Source of the DNA: Acheta domesticus
Taxonomy: Eukaryota > Arthropoda > Insecta > Orthoptera > Gryllidae
Assembly (NCBI GenBank): GCA_031308135.1
Contig: JAHLJT010000631.1
Coordinates: 220,079,584-220,143,583, forward strand
Direction: 5' to 3'
Length of the DNA: 64,000 nt
Positions 22,841-34,912 of the stretch are shown here, one piece after another. Position numbers and translations under genes: made by a program. Below the pieces are notes generated by a model, which made no database searches, was not told the origin of the DNA, and saw nothing but the letters and a program-made list of their open reading frames with translations. Every line of letters begins with the position of its first letter. The stretch's first letter is position 1.

Positions 22841-23010
22841 TTTAAACTGGAACCTGTACAAGCCGGAAACCTGCCTTAACCGGAAAATTTCTGCGGACGT
22901 GAAGTTAAATGGCATTTGACAAAGCATAAAATGGAATCTGTCCAACGCGGATACGGAACAGTTTTTCATGTCCTGCAGAGGGGAAAAAACGGAATTTCTG
23001 TTAATGTAAT
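22841..23010. repeat. pogo/Tigger-like terminal fragment
   Basis: The stretch starting CAGTAAAATCTGTTTAAACT and continuing with repeated AACCGGAA-type blocks resembles the terminal inverted repeats of pogo/Tigger transposons (CAGTA start and repeated CCGGA motifs). No transposase and no partner repeat were found. Confidence 0.4.
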
Positions 23011-23459
23011 GCAGTTCGCAGAGACACGCGAGATACTTTTAATGGAATGAATGCATCTGCAAGTTCTGTTTTAATATCTCTGTCCTATGTTATATGAGTT
23101 TCACTCTGGCTTCTTTTTCCAATACAGGTTTACAAAAATGTTGTATTCTATTTTTGTGCAGTTGCAGAATCACATAGTTCTGATAACTACTGCGATATAA
23201 ACGGAGTTGTTTGCTTCTTGGTTGAATTGGACGTTTTCAAATAATAGCTAAAATGTTAGTAACGCATAAAGTGCAATATTTTAGTACTACGTAGCTGTTT
23301 CCAATAACGCGGGAAAGTATGTGCTGTTGTAGCACCACTTGTTACTTCCTTGCATATGTAAAAGGTATATACGAAATGATATACATAGTAGAAGATATAT
23401 TATTTGTATACTTGTGTATAGAAAAGTATATAATGCTATGTTAATTAGATTTTGAAATT

Positions 23460-24080
23460 TCACCGAAAATGCACGATCATGAGTCTTATATCAAAAAAGC
23501 GTTCTTTTTTTTTTCAAATGTCCGAGCGTCTGTCTGCGTGTCTGTCCATCTGTGAACAACTTTAGTACCTAACCCTTCGTAGGGTACGTAGGAATTTTGC
23601 CAAAATGAACATTCCTTGATCGGTCTGATTCGACTCGAAGTCCTACAAATTTTTCAAGAATTCTTTAAATTTGGGGGTGCTTCATTAAAAAACGTCCGGA
23701 CATTTTTGTGTTTTCTCAAAAATGGCTGCACATTTTGTATTTACAATTCTTCTAAGAATAGAGTGAAATACACTGATAAAGATGCATAGATCTATGTAAT
23801 ATTTTTGAAAATGTTCGTAGTGATCGCGCAATTTTAGTAGAAATTCGAGAAATATTAACAAGTTGAAAGAACCCTTTTTTCTCAAAAAGACCCGAACTTT
23901 TGAGCTTAAAAAATCTGTACGATAGTGCGAAATTTACCGAAAAAAAGTGTCTTTAATGACATTTTGATGCATTATTTTGCTTTTTCAAAAATGATACAAA
24001 TATAATTTTCTGATACATTTATAACGTTAATATTTACGTATATTACGAGAGATTTTATTACATTTCTGCATTCCTGCGCA
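23460..24080 (+). mobile_element. HINE/DINE-1-like copy H3, fragment
   Basis: A forward-oriented fragment with the GTCY-type core (23540-23555), the ACTTTAGTACCTAACCCTTC phrase after it, and the CCGGACATTTTTG and AAATGGCTGCA blocks. Both ends are indistinct. The 23342-23459 gap between H2 and H3 is unassigned. Confidence 0.55.
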
Positions 24081-24344
24081 TAGCCGCTATGGCTCCCTAA
24101 CTCATAGAGGGAAAGAGAGAGTTTTGCAAAGACCGTACTTTATTGACAACATCCTTATAACACTAAATAAAACTTGAGTCCGTAATTTTATTTTGGGAGA
24201 AGTTTGAGTGAAACAGCGTTAATGCAACGCCCTCAGAAATCTTTTCTTTTTTCAATTTTCCGTGATCGAATACTACGAATTGCTAATTATTGATTGTTTA
24301 GTGTTTTCGTACGTGTTATCTACAATGTAAGTGTACCGTATGCT

Positions 24345-24770
24345 ATATCTTGGAAGGTGACGATGTTCCGCCCCTGATGGAACTACAAATTCAACGCCCA
24401 CCTACATTTCGACTTGCAGGGATTCCCCACCCAGGAATCTTCCCCACTTTAGCAACGCCCCCAGCTGACACGAGATTTAAGCCCCTGAATGGTCTCCTGT
24501 TACGTGTAGTAGAGTTGTGCATGTAAGTTTGTGTGTGTGTGAATTGAAGGGGGAGGGGAAAGAATGAGGAAAGAAATATCGCACGCCGTCAGTGGTCCGT
24601 GTGTTAAGGTATTTATCAGAGAAACCAGAGAAACTACCTATCACAACAGCCAACAGCTGGAATTCAAGTTCAAACAGTAACTAATTTCGACCTAGATCTG
24701 TAATTAGAATCGGACATCCGCCACCATCGGGATTAGAATCCTACGACTTCTTCGTCAGCAAAGTTACAGA
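24345..24770 (-). mobile_element. tRNA-derived SINE, decayed copy S3
   Basis: It matches S1 and S2 with many substitutions: ATGTTCCGCC..., the GTGTGTGTGTGAATTGAAG block, and, towards the tRNA-like end, GACATCCGCCACCATCGGGA. It is much more diverged than S1 or S2, so it is older. Confidence 0.6.
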
Positions 24771-24944
24771 GACAACAAATGATTACCCTGAACTATTGCA
24801 AACGGTACAAAATGCAGGTAAAAACATAATAAAAGTCTCATTTCCATTATCCGTTTTGAATTTTTCAACATTACTATTATCAAGTGTCAGCTTTAGTGTA
24901 TTAATGATTTCTGTATCACTTGTCTGACCTTATATCAGGGTCAT

Positions 24945-25519
24945 TCCATATTAAATCAACACAGTCATTTTACATCACCATCTCATATTCAGATGAAATT
25001 TGACCCATAGGTGCTATGCATGGAGAGTAAGAAAACTACAAATTTTGAGTAAAATATTTCCACCCGGTTGTGAAATACGGCCATGAAAAATTTTACAAAA
25101 TTGGGTTCCGAAAATTTTTAAATTGATGTAGAATCTTTCCAAATTAAGGTAGAGGGCCCGAACAGGTGTCATATTGCCGCTTTCTTAATGCCATTTTATA
25201 TGATATACAACTAAATAGGGTTTGGGTTCAAAAGTTTTTTCAAATTTGAATTTAAAATTTTTATTTTGAGTTTTTCAAAATGCTCATCTTCAAAAAATTG
25301 GAAAAAATTCTAAAATAATCCGTATATGTTTCCAAACAGGGGGTGCAAGCTTAAGCATGAGACTGCAATGGGTTCATATCGTAATCTTTACTTAAAATGC
25401 AAAATATTTACTTACTCTAGATTTTATTTTGAAATAAAATGCATTTTATTTCAAATTTCAGGACCTAACATATGAAAATTATTAATTTAGTGTTTTTTGT
25501 TGGCAAGTGTGATGTGTTT
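24945..25519. repeat. Repeat block shared with 41800-42363
   Basis: Starting GGTCATTCCATATTAAATCA, this AT-rich block is the reverse complement of 41800-42363 over its length with moderate divergence. In both places it directly adjoins the (AAT)n tail of a Dong-like LINE (copies A and E). It carries no coding sequence. Confidence 0.75.
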
Positions 25520-28500
25520 TATTGTTATTATTATTATCATTATTATTATTATTATTATTCCATTACATCACGACTAAAGATGTTATGAGTCGGCTGAATA
25601 TAAAATCTACTCCAGGTTGCAACCAGCTACCTAAGGAGTAGATCTAGGGACTAACGGTGCCTCTACAATACTTTGCGCAAAATGTGGGCTGTTCCAAATT
25701 TTCTTGCGCTTTCTTGCTATTTCTTGCACTTCCCAGTCCTTTGAATTACCTGGGAGTTTAGACAAGTTCTTACTCAAATTTTGCGGAACAAATCCCAGAG
25801 CTCCGATAACTATCGGGACGACCTGCGCTTTTACGCCCCACATTCGGCTGATCTCGATTTCCAAACTCTTGTATTTAAGACGTTTCTCTGCCTCCTTGGT
25901 AACGACATTTTGATCGCAAGGCACAGCAACATCCACAAGTAGACACGATTTTTTCTCTAAATCCCGGATACCTATATCCGGTTTGTTTGCTGCTATCGTG
26001 CGATCCGTTTGAATTTGTTGGTCGTACAATATTGTACACAATCCAACCGATGTCACCGGTTTTGGTGAGTGTTCTTACCACTTGGGGCATGTGTTTGGAA
26101 CTTCGAGGGCGGTACAGATCTGCCAGTGGAGGTAACTACACACCCTGTCGTGTCTTTTTAAGTATTCGGTCTTTGCTAGAATTGGACAAGCTGAGACAAT
26201 ATGATCAATGGTTTCTACTTGCTCCTGGCAAATTCGGCATTTGTCATATTGGGAAATTTTTGAGAACCTCTCTATCATAATGTGTTTCTCAGCGACTGAT
26301 CTCGGGCAGTTATTATAAGTGCTTCCGATTCTGGCTTCATTCTTCCCCTTTTAAGCCACATAAATGATTGATCTTTATTGATCTGCACCTTGTCCATTCT
26401 TTTTAGATATTGCCCACGGAGGGGTTTGTCCCTCCACGACTTCTTTAACATTTTTTTGTCTCACATTTCATGTTCAGTTGTACCAGAAGTTCAGTGTGTG
26501 TGTTATTTGACGTGTCTTGCATAGTTTTCTTTGCAATACTTTTTGCTACACTAACAATTCCTCTGTTTCCCATTTTTCGGTCAGATTTCATGACCTGCCT
26601 CATTAGAGGGTCATCTTGATGACTGACTACCTATTTTCCCATTCCAACTATTGCATTGTGCCAGGAGGCCTCAATTTGTCTGAGGCCTCTTCCTCCTTCC
26701 TTACGTGACACGTTAAGTCTATGTACATCAGCTCGAGGGTGGGCGACATGATGCTTGTTAGCAGTTTTCTGGTTTTTCCATCCATGATGCGGATTTCTTG
26801 CTCAGTCCAGTCCACTAGTCCGGAACTGTACACAACTACAGGCACCGCCAGACTACAAATTGCAGATATTTTATTCCTGGAGTTCAGATCAGACTGTAGG
26901 ACAAGTCTCACTCTTCTGTAATACTCCTTGCGAATTCTCTCTTTCATTGTGTTGTTCGAGATGGTCTCACATTCTTCAATGCCCAGATATTTGTAAGTTT
27001 TACCTGGCTCAAGATCTTGAATCACAGTGTGTCTATCAACTTCAATGTTCTCTGACGTGGTCATTTTGCCTCTTTTTAAGTTGGCTTTTGCACACTTGTC
27101 AAGACCAAACTTCATGCAGATGTCATTGCTAAAATCATTGATGACAGACAGCATTTGGGAGAGAATCGCTTCATTCTTAGCAAACACTTTCAAATCATCC
27201 ATGTAAAATAAATATGATATAGGCATTTCATCACCATGGAGCTTGTAACCAAAGTCAGTGTGCGACAGCTGTCTCGATAGAGGAATCAAACTAATGCAAA
27301 ACAGCAGAGGGGGATAGTGAATCTCCTTGAAAAATACCCCTGTTAATCTGAATACATTTGGTTTCTACTACTCCCTTTCCGCTGTGGATTAGTAACCTGG
27401 TGCTCCACGACTTCATACTAGCCTTGCAAAACTCAACAAGTCTAGGATGAAATCGATAGATCTCCAGGGTCTTCAAAATCCAATCGTGTGGTACACTGTC
27501 AAAGGCCTTCTGGTAGTCAATCCAAGCCATGCTTAAATTACGTTTTCGTTTCTTTACATCATTCAAAATTATTTTATTCAGAAGCAAGATTTCCTTACAG
27601 CCATAGGAACCTTTACGACATCCTTTCTGTTCAACTCGCAACAGATGGTTCTTCTCTAGGTGCCTATACATTGTGTCAGCTATGGCTGCAGTTATAAGTT
27701 TGTACATTACTGGCAGGCAAGTAATTGGCCTGTAGTTCTTCGCCAAAGAACTGTCTCCTCCTTTGGGTAGCAAATACGTGATGCCGCGAATGAGCCATTC
27801 GGGGAGTTCGTTAGGGTTTTCTAAAATTTTATTCACGGCCTTTGCTAGATGAGAATGTAGTGCTGTTAATTTCTTAATCCAATAAATCTGGATCTTATCA
27901 ACCCCGGGGGATTTCCAGTTTCCCATATTCTTAATTGTTTGGCATAGGTCCTCTTTCGAGAATCCTAGAACATGTTCCACTGTTTCCACGAGTCCATTGG
28001 CAGCATCAACTTCAGATTGGAGCCATGATGCGTCTTTGTTGTAGGATCTGGTTTCCTCCCAGATTCCTGACCAAAATGTTTCGACGTCATCTTTTGAAGG
28101 AGGGGCAGCATTGCCATTTCGGTTTTTGAGTCAGACTGCGATAGAATATCTTGGCGTCTGTTTCAAACAACCGGTTCTGTACACGGAAATCGATTCTACG
28201 ATTGTACCGTCTTATTCGTTGAGCCCATGCTTGGATTTTCTCTTTAAGCTTTTCAGCTATCATTAGCCTTGTTGTGTCATTGTCAATTAGGTATTTTTGT
28301 TCAACATATAGTATTTTTTGTTGAACTTTATACGTGTGGTTTAACTTAGAAGATGCCTCGGCTAGGAGTGATATTTTACGCCGTGTGTCAGCTATCCGTT
28401 TCATAATTCTTTTCATCCATGGAGGTACGGAGCTTTTTACTCTGTCTGGCTGTCGGCCATTGGTGTTCTTGGCTGGCCCCAAGATTATCTGAGATACTAG

Positions 28501-29750
28501 ATATCCAGTTGCATACACGATGTGATTGATTTCAGTAATATCTAGATCTCTACTTGAGGTCTGTACAACCTCATTCAAGACAGAATTCGCTGTTTCTATC
28601 ACTTTCTTAGCTTTAGCATTTTCGTAAATTCTCCTCAACGGTGCACGAGATTCGAATGGAAGTAGACGAACTCGTTCTATCTCGGAGAAGGTCCCGCATC
28701 ATGTCCTTATCGTATGACTCGTGGCCAGATGAATTGTCACCACTGACCGATGTTTCATTTGGAAGACATGAACCTTGAAGGGGATCATCGTTTTCAGGGA
28801 TATTAGATGGTTCTAAATGTTCGTCATGTGGATAGTTTGATCGTTGAACATACTCCGCGTTTCTCTGGATGTCTGCTAGTTGTTCTGCTGTGAATTTTCC
28901 ACTGCTGAGTATGTATCGTCGTTGACTGGCAAGCTTCTTTGAGTCTAGGGTAGGTCTCATATCTGGGTTCCGCTCTCTCCATATCTTACAAACTTCTATT
29001 TCTGAGCCCCCATTTTTCGCTTTTGCATAGTAAAAGCACCACATCACTTCCTTTAATTCATCCCGTGTCCATCTCTGAGGATGGCTTCGTGCTACTGCCG
29101 GCTCTGGGTCCCTGGGACTAACATCCGTGGGATGGCCAGATGTCGACAAGGTGACATTAGCTCGGTTTCTGAGCAGGTATGGGACATTGGTAGAACAAGG
29201 CACGTTAAGGTTCATTACATTGCTTGTTCTATTCATTTTGCTCCTTGGTTTCAAGTGAAGATTCGCAGGTAGCAAGTTCGAGTTCACAGATAACACTTAA
29301 CCTTTGGGTTGTTTCCTGCGATCCGTTACTGCGACCCATAGTGGCCTCGGGGTATCCCCCCGCAGGGCCCAGCAAGGGGTCCCTCCGATCGCCAGTCGGC
29401 ATTACTAAACCCTACGGGATTTTCACTGACTGCTGATGGCAGCCTCCTTCGCTTGCTAATGCAAGGTTCGGGCCTCCACTCTAATCAGTGGCCTGGTGTG
29501 CCAACCCAGCTTCATCTCCTGTACCCTCCATGGGCCGATAACAGGAAGTCCAAAGGTTCATGACCCTTCCCTCTCTACTTACTTCCCACTCTCCTCACAA
29601 TGGAGTACTTCTTCGTCGGACCCCTCACCTTCAACCTATTCAGCAAGGCAGGCCCTACCAGTAGCTAGGCTACCACTGACATAGCTCTCAGGCTCATGGG
29701 GGTACTCAAGCCCCATCACCAACTGCAAGGTCGTGTACTTCCTAGGTGGA
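25520..29750 (-). mobile_element. Dong/R4-like LINE, copy A (near full length)
   Basis: The element runs from a 5' untranslated part (29297-29750), starting CCACCTAGGAAGTACACGAC on the minus strand, to a 3' (AAT)n tail at 25520-25561. Outside its 5' end lies another (ATT)n run (29752-29799). The restriction-like endonuclease at the C-terminus and lack of an N-terminal apurinic endonuclease place it in the R2 group. Its TAA-repeat setting is like that known for Dong of the silkmoth. Confidence 0.85.
25631..29296 (-). pseudogene. Dong/R4-like ORF: Myb, RT, zinc knuckle, endonuclease
   Basis: Domains in order: an N-terminal Myb/trihelix-like region (HPQRWTRDELKEVMWCFYYA, about 29070-29010), a linker, and the RT. 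The RT has PEWLIRGITYLLPKGGDSS, NYRPITCLPVMYKL, the catalytic MAWIDYQKAFDSVPHDW, RGIFQGDSLSP and YMDDLKVFAKN. After a thumb come the CRICQEQVETIDHIVSACPI zinc knuckle and a PD-(D/E)xK-like nuclease with KPDIGIRDLEKK and CLLVDVAVPCDQN. The protein would bind DNA, nick it and reverse-transcribe its own RNA at the nick. Frame changes near 28620, 28085, 27290, 26640 and 26070 make this a pseudogene, but nearly all motifs remain. Confidence 0.88.
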
Positions 29751-29799
<49 letters not shown>

Positions 29800-30561
29800 G
29801 AGCGCGGAACTTTATGCAATTGCATTTTTTACTGACTGTGCATAGGAAAGGAAATGTATATAACTTTACCTACCACCAAAAATAAAACAAATCTACCATA
29901 TTTTTATTTTGCATGTGTGCTATTTTTTAGTTTAATTGCGTATTTTAATGTATGCGGTATATTTAAGTGCATATATTCTAGAATTTCTTGTAGAAGTGGC
30001 TCGAAGTCTGATCTTTTGGGTACTTCTCTTTCAACTTATAAGTGGCTTTCTACTGACAACGCGGCTATGGAAATTGAACCTCCTTAGTACCCTTCGCACG
30101 GTTTCGGAATTTACTTTCTTGCCAGTGCCAATTTGTAACTGTGGAGTAATTTTTGGTGCATTAATACGAGCGTCCTTCTTTATTATTTTCACTACGAGAT
30201 TCTCTTGTCGATCAGAAAATGTCTTCGGGCGTTCTCCTCCGGGATGCAGTTCAATCGCCTATTCATTGATGTACCATGAGATTATGTCACTCACTGTGCT
30301 TTCGTCATTAATGGCATTTTGCAAAATTTTGGGCATCATTAACCCTATGCATGATGGTAAATAACCAGCTGACGCTGCTCAAAGTTAATATTCTTTCCTC
30401 AGCGATTCATTTCGCTTATATGTTTAGGTTCCCACGTGTCTGGTTCATGACTGAAAGGTGACCTTGATTTGTTTTATTTTTGGTGATAGGTAAAGTTATA
30501 TACATTTCTTTTCCATATGCACAGTCAGTAAAAATATGCAATTGCATGAAGTTTCGCGGTC
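29800..30561 (-). mobile_element. Tc1-like transposon, deletion derivative, 762 bp
   Basis: Terminal inverted repeats of about 95 bp (29800-29894 and 30466-30561) start GAGCGCGGAACTT and GACCGCGAAACTT and are flanked by TA on both sides (29798-29799, 30562-30563). The left flank is (ATT)n and the right flank (TAA)n. The interior encodes only the N-terminal DNA-binding part of a Tc1 transposase. Confidence 0.85.
30034..30330 (-). pseudogene. Tc1-like transposase, DNA-binding part
   Basis: The minus strand gives MPKILQNAINDES..., a stop, then GGERPKTFSDRQENLVV, NAPKITPQLQIGTGKKV and SETVRRVLRRFNFHSRVVSR followed by KPLIS and a stop. This is the second helix-turn-helix of Tc1 transposases with the GRP-like linker (GERP here). 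The DDE catalytic domain is absent. Confidence 0.75.
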
Positions 30562-30593
30562 TAATAATAATAATAATAATAATAATATAATAA

Positions 30594-32890
30594 TGGATGC
30601 GTACATGCGATTGACATGCGTACATGGAAAATTGAGTCAACTTATCAACGATGCCTTAGATGATCCAAAAAAAAATGCCTGGTTTTCTCACTCATGGTAT
30701 CACTTACTTGTTACCTAAAGACGCATTCAATACACACGACCCGACAAAATATCGGCCAATAACCTGTCTGCCTACGCTATACAAAATTATATCATCGTGT
30801 TTAGCTCAAAAAATGTTTCGTCATTGCGAACAAAATAACATCATTGCCCCTCAGCAAAAAGGCTGCAGCAGAGGATCAAAGGGCTGTAAAGAACAGTTAA
30901 TAATTGACTCAGTTGTGTGTGGTCAAGCATATACGAACCTTCGAAATATATATATGGCTTACATTGATTATAAGAAGGCGTTTGACTCTGTACCACACAA
31001 CTGGCTACTGCAGGTCCTTAAAATATACAAAATAGACACAAAAATCGTCAACTTTCTGTCTCATGTTATGTCAATATGGTGCACAAGAATGATTCTGAAT
31101 ACCCCAAACGAAACTATAGAAACGGATGAGATTGCAATTCAGCGAGGTATATTTCAAGGTGACTCGCTGAGTCCGCTATGGTTTGTCTTGGCAATGAACC
31201 CGGTATCCAATATCCTGAATTCAACTGGATACGGCTATGCCATCAAGAATGGGACTCAAGAAGCATACTGATTAAACCATCTGTCGTACATGGATGACTT
31301 GAAGCTGTACGCTGCAACAAATATGCAACTAGAACACCTCCTGCGAATTGTTGAAACATTCTCGAGGGATGTATGTATGGAATTTGGAATGGACAAATGT
31401 CGGACAATAAAAATAGTGAGAGGTAAAATTCAAGATCATGGATTCCAGCTAAAAAATGGACAGCTTATAAGGCAATGCTTGCAGATGAAACCTATAAGTA
31501 CTTAGGTGTCAAACAAGCTAGATGTGTTGATCATGCAACGGTTAAAAATGAACTGTCAACAGAGTTTGCAGGAAGAATCAGACAAGTTCTGAAGACATCA
31601 CTCAATAGCAGGAATATAATCAAAGCTATCAACACATATGCTGTCCCTGTCCTCGAGTACTCTTTTGGGGTTATAAAATGGAGTACAACGGAAATCGAAG
31701 GCCTCGAAAGAAAACTGCGCACATTGATGACTAAAGAACACAAGCATCATCCAAAATCAGCAGTCGAAAGAATAACGTTGCCACGACATTTGGATGGTCG
31801 AGGTGTTGTGGACATAGGCAACCAACAGTCCCAACATATAAAATCTCTACGAGAATTCTTTCACAAGGAAGCAGAAACATCTACACTACATCGTGCCGTC
31901 TATTTAGCGGATGGATGTACACATGTTGAAGTTAAGTCGTGTAGATTACAACGGAAATATTTATACAGAACAGCAAAAACTGGAAACGTGGATGGGCAAG
32001 CCTCTGCATGGAAAGCATCTGTATGCAATTAGTCAAGATTACGTCGACATGAAAGCGTCGAACTACTGGCTACTAGCAGGTCAGATGTTCCCAGAGACGG
32101 AAGGCACTATGCTTGCAATACAAGATCAAGTCATACCCACCAGAAGTTATCTGAAAGCAATCGTAAGAGATCCTGGGGTACAAGATGACAGATGTCGGTA
32201 TGGATGCCAGGCACAGGAAAACATCCACCATATTACATCTGGATGCACTCATTTCTCGGGAACTGATTATAAACAACGCCATGATGTAGTTGGAAAGATC
32301 CTGCATCAAGAGCTGGCTTACCAACACCAGCTTACAGAATGCAAGGTACCCTACTATAAATACGTTCCTAATAATGTTCTTGAAAATGATGAATGCCGAC
32401 TTTATTGGGACAGGACAATTCTCACAGACCAGACAGCCACTCACAACCGTCCTGATTTGGTTCTAGTAGACAAGACGAAAAGGCAAGTCTACTTGATCGA
32501 CATAGCCATACCGAACACAAAAAACCTTCAAGAGAAGTATGTCGAGAAGATCTCAAAATATGCTCCGCTGGTCGAAAATATTAAGAAACAGTGGCATATG
32601 GACCTCGTGAGAATTATTCCCATTGTCATCTCTAGCACCGCAGTAATTCCCAAGACACTGTTCCAAAGTTTAAAAGACCTGAATATCAATGTGAATATTT
32701 ATAAGACAATGCAGAAGGCTGTGGTTATCTCAACAACAGGAATAACTCGAAAGTTTATGGGAGTAGGATAGATATGAATTCGTAACAAAAAGACGTCGAT
32801 AAATACGCTTTGGTCTTGTATAACCTGTGTATTTGTCCTTATGATAAAAGAAAATAAACATTAAAATAAACTGCATAATAATAATAATAC
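30594..32890 (+). mobile_element. Dong/R4-like LINE, copy B, 5'-truncated
   Basis: It begins directly after a (TAA)n run (30562-30593), within the RT, and ends with a 3' untranslated stretch and an (AAT)n tail at 32876-32890. Its protein is clearly a different subfamily from copy A, since many residues differ while the motifs are the same. Confidence 0.85.
30660..32771 (+). pseudogene. Dong/R4-like ORF, copy B: RT, zinc knuckle, endonuclease
   Basis: RT motifs: THGITYLLPKDAFN, KYRPITCLPTLYK, AYIDYKKAFDSVPHNW, RGIFQGDSLSPLWF, YMDDLKLYAATN and YKYLGVKQA. The 3' frame (31911-32771) is long and open. It has C-x3-C-x7-H-x4-C (CRYGCQAQENIHHITSGC), then the nuclease with NRPDLVLVDKTKRQVYLIDI and AIPNTKNL, and stops at 32771. 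One stop (31269) and frameshifts at about 31470 and 31990 break the protein. The Myb region is missing through 5' truncation. Confidence 0.87.
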
Positions 32891-32939
32891 TCCACTGCAT
32901 CTATCAGAGTCTGCCACATTCACTCCAAAGAGTACATCA

Positions 32940-33734
32940 ATAGAAGATCAGAAAAAGAACTGGAAGCCAAAAGAATTGCATGGCACATTTCCGAATCAAT
33001 TAGACAAAGATAATGTAGATAAGGATGGAACAAGCCTCTGGCTCAAAAATGGAAACCTCTTTGGCGAAACAACTGGATTCATGATGGCGATCCAAGATAG
33101 AGTAATAGGCACTAGAAATTACCGGAAATACATAACCAAGGAAGCAATCTCAGATGATAAATGCCAAAAATGTCATGAAACAGCAGAAACAATAGAACAC
33201 ATCAAAGGATCCTGCCGTACACTTGCAAACACAGAATATACCAAAAGACACAATAATGTAGCATAAATCGTCCATCAAAATTTAGCAGGAGGTACAGCTT
33301 CAGCATCACACTATTATAAATAAGAACCGTCGTCAGTAGTTGATAACAGCGATTTCAAGCTCTGTTGGGATAGAGAAATAAGGACTGACCTCACCATACC
33401 AGCCAATAGATCCGACATCATCTTGCTAGACAAAAAGAAACAAGAAGTCCATCTGATTGACATTGCCATTCCACTCTCCCACAATATCGACAACAGCTAT
33501 AGCAACAAGATCAGCAAATACAAGGATCTAGCAGATGAAGTGAAGAAAATGTGGAAAGTCAAGAAAGTCTATATTAGACCCATTATCATTTCGGCCACAG
33601 GACTAATTCCTACATGCACAAAGAAACACTTGGAAGCCCTTCAATCAGAAAGCTATCTATCAAAAATTCACAAATCTGTGATACTGGACACTTGCCATAT
33701 TGTAAGCAAGTTCTTAGGAGACGATATTGACTGA
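32940..33734 (+). pseudogene. Dong/R4-like ORF, copy C: zinc knuckle and endonuclease
   Basis: The peptide has GTSLWLKNGNLFGETTGF, CQKCHETAETIEHIKGSC (zinc knuckle), two stops near 33264 and 33321, then NRSDIILLDKKKQEVHLIDI and AIPLSHNI (nuclease) to a stop at 33732-33734. It is about equally related to copies A and B by eye. Confidence 0.82.
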
Positions 33735-33861
33735 TATCAACTCAAGTACTGTTTATTGAAGCGCGTAAAGCCAGTGAGTGCGGTGTGGACATGTATGTGG
33801 AAATTTTGATAGTGGTACGATACATGGCAGTTTATATGAATGTGTTATCTCTATAATATAT

Positions 33862-34100
33862 TTAAATTTAACCTGACTTGTGTTCTTTATGTATGTATAT
33901 TTAATTTGACTTGTGTTCCTAAGTCTATTTTAACTTATTTTGACGTGTGTTCTTATATGTTTTTAAATTTTATTTGACTTATGTTCTTATATGTATCTAC
34001 ATTTAATTCGACTTGTCTTCCTACATTATTCAAATTTAAGTGGACCTGTGCTCTTATATTGCTCTTATATGTAAATTTGATTTCATTTGTGTTCTGACTG
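33862..34100. repeat. Degenerate tandem array, about 40-bp unit
   Basis: Five to seven imperfect units built on ATTTAATTTGACTTGTGTTC and TTATATGT occur in a row in the 3' untranslated part of copy C. Unit length is irregular. Confidence 0.6.
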
Positions 34101-34183
34101 TTATATAATACGTCTTGAATCCTAATTCCGATGTATTATGTCATGTCCAACATTATTGAGAAAGCTAAAAAATTATAATAATT

Positions 34184-34912
34184 CCAACTAGGAAGTACAT
34201 GACCTTGCAATTGGTGGTGGAGCTTGAGTATCCCCATGAGCCTGACAGCTATGTCAGTGGTAGCCTAGTTACCTGTAGGGCTTCCCTTGCTGAATAGGTT
34301 GAAGGTGAGGGGTGAGACGAAGAAGTACTCCATTTGGAGGAGAGTGGGAAGTAGATAGAGAGGGCAGGGTCATGAAAATTTGGATTTCCTGTTGTCGGCC
34401 CATGGAGGGTACAGGAGAGAAACTGGGTTGGCACACCAGGCCACTGATTAGAGTGGAGGCCCGAACCTTGCATTAGTCAGCGAAGGAGGCTGCCTTCAGC
34501 AGACAGTGAAAATCCCGTAGGGTTTAGTAATACCGACTGGCGATCGGAGGGACCCCTTGCTGGGCCCTGCGGGGGGATGCCCCGAGGCCACTGTGGGTCG
34601 CAGTAACAATTGGCACGAAACAACCCAAAGGTTAAGTGTTATCTGTGAACTCGAACTTGCGTCCTGCGAATCATCGAAACCAATGAGCAAAATGGATAGA
34701 ACCAGCAATGCAATAAATTTTAACGTGCCTTGTTGTACCAATGTCACATACCTGCTCAGCAACCGAGCTAATGTCACCTTGTCGACGACTGGCCATCCCA
34801 CGGATGTTAGTCTCAGGGACCCAGAACCGACAGTAGCTCGAAGATATCGTCAGAGATGGACGCAGGATGAATTGGAGAATGTGATGTGGTGCTTTTACCA
34901 TGTAAAAGTGAA
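34184..34912 (+). pseudogene. Dong/R4-like LINE, copy E, 5' part
   Basis: It matches the 5' untranslated part and N-terminus of copy A in opposite orientation: CCAACTAGGAAGTACATGAC at the start, then a frame (34557 on) with MSKMDRTSNAINFN and YRQRWTQDELENVMWCFYHV (Myb-like). The match to A stops at 34912 at GTGAA and resumes at 38346. The intervening 3433 bp are an inserted HINE. Confidence 0.85.

Larger units (their letters stand above)
21116..23341 (+). mobile_element. HINE/DINE-1-like copy H2, rearranged
   Basis: From 21116 to about 21420 the family lies in reverse orientation; from there to 23341 it is forward, with the (GTCC)n core at 21489-21527. The 3' end has the subterminal GGGAAAGT and the hairpin GTGCTGTTGTAGCAC followed by CACTTG, a variant of the family's CTRR terminus. 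It truncates the hAT on the left. A mariner relic and a pogo/Tigger-like fragment lie inside. Confidence 0.6.
32891..34183 (+). mobile_element. Dong/R4-like LINE, copy C, 5'-truncated
   Basis: It starts at the (AAT)n tail of copy B, in the region between RT and zinc knuckle. The 3' untranslated part is unusually long (33735-34160) and includes a degenerate tandem array. The end is a short TAATAATT run at 34175-34183 that abuts the 5' end of copy E. Confidence 0.75.

Noticed and set aside
29936..30364. 142-codon plus-strand frame between LINE copies A and B
   Set aside because: It is the antisense of the Tc1 transposase DNA-binding region.
34249..34473. Minus-strand frame over the 5' part of LINE copy E, and its twin at 29496-29684
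   Set aside because: Both lie in the untranslated 5' part of the Dong-like element on the antisense strand and have no domain; they stay open in both copies only because the copies are related.
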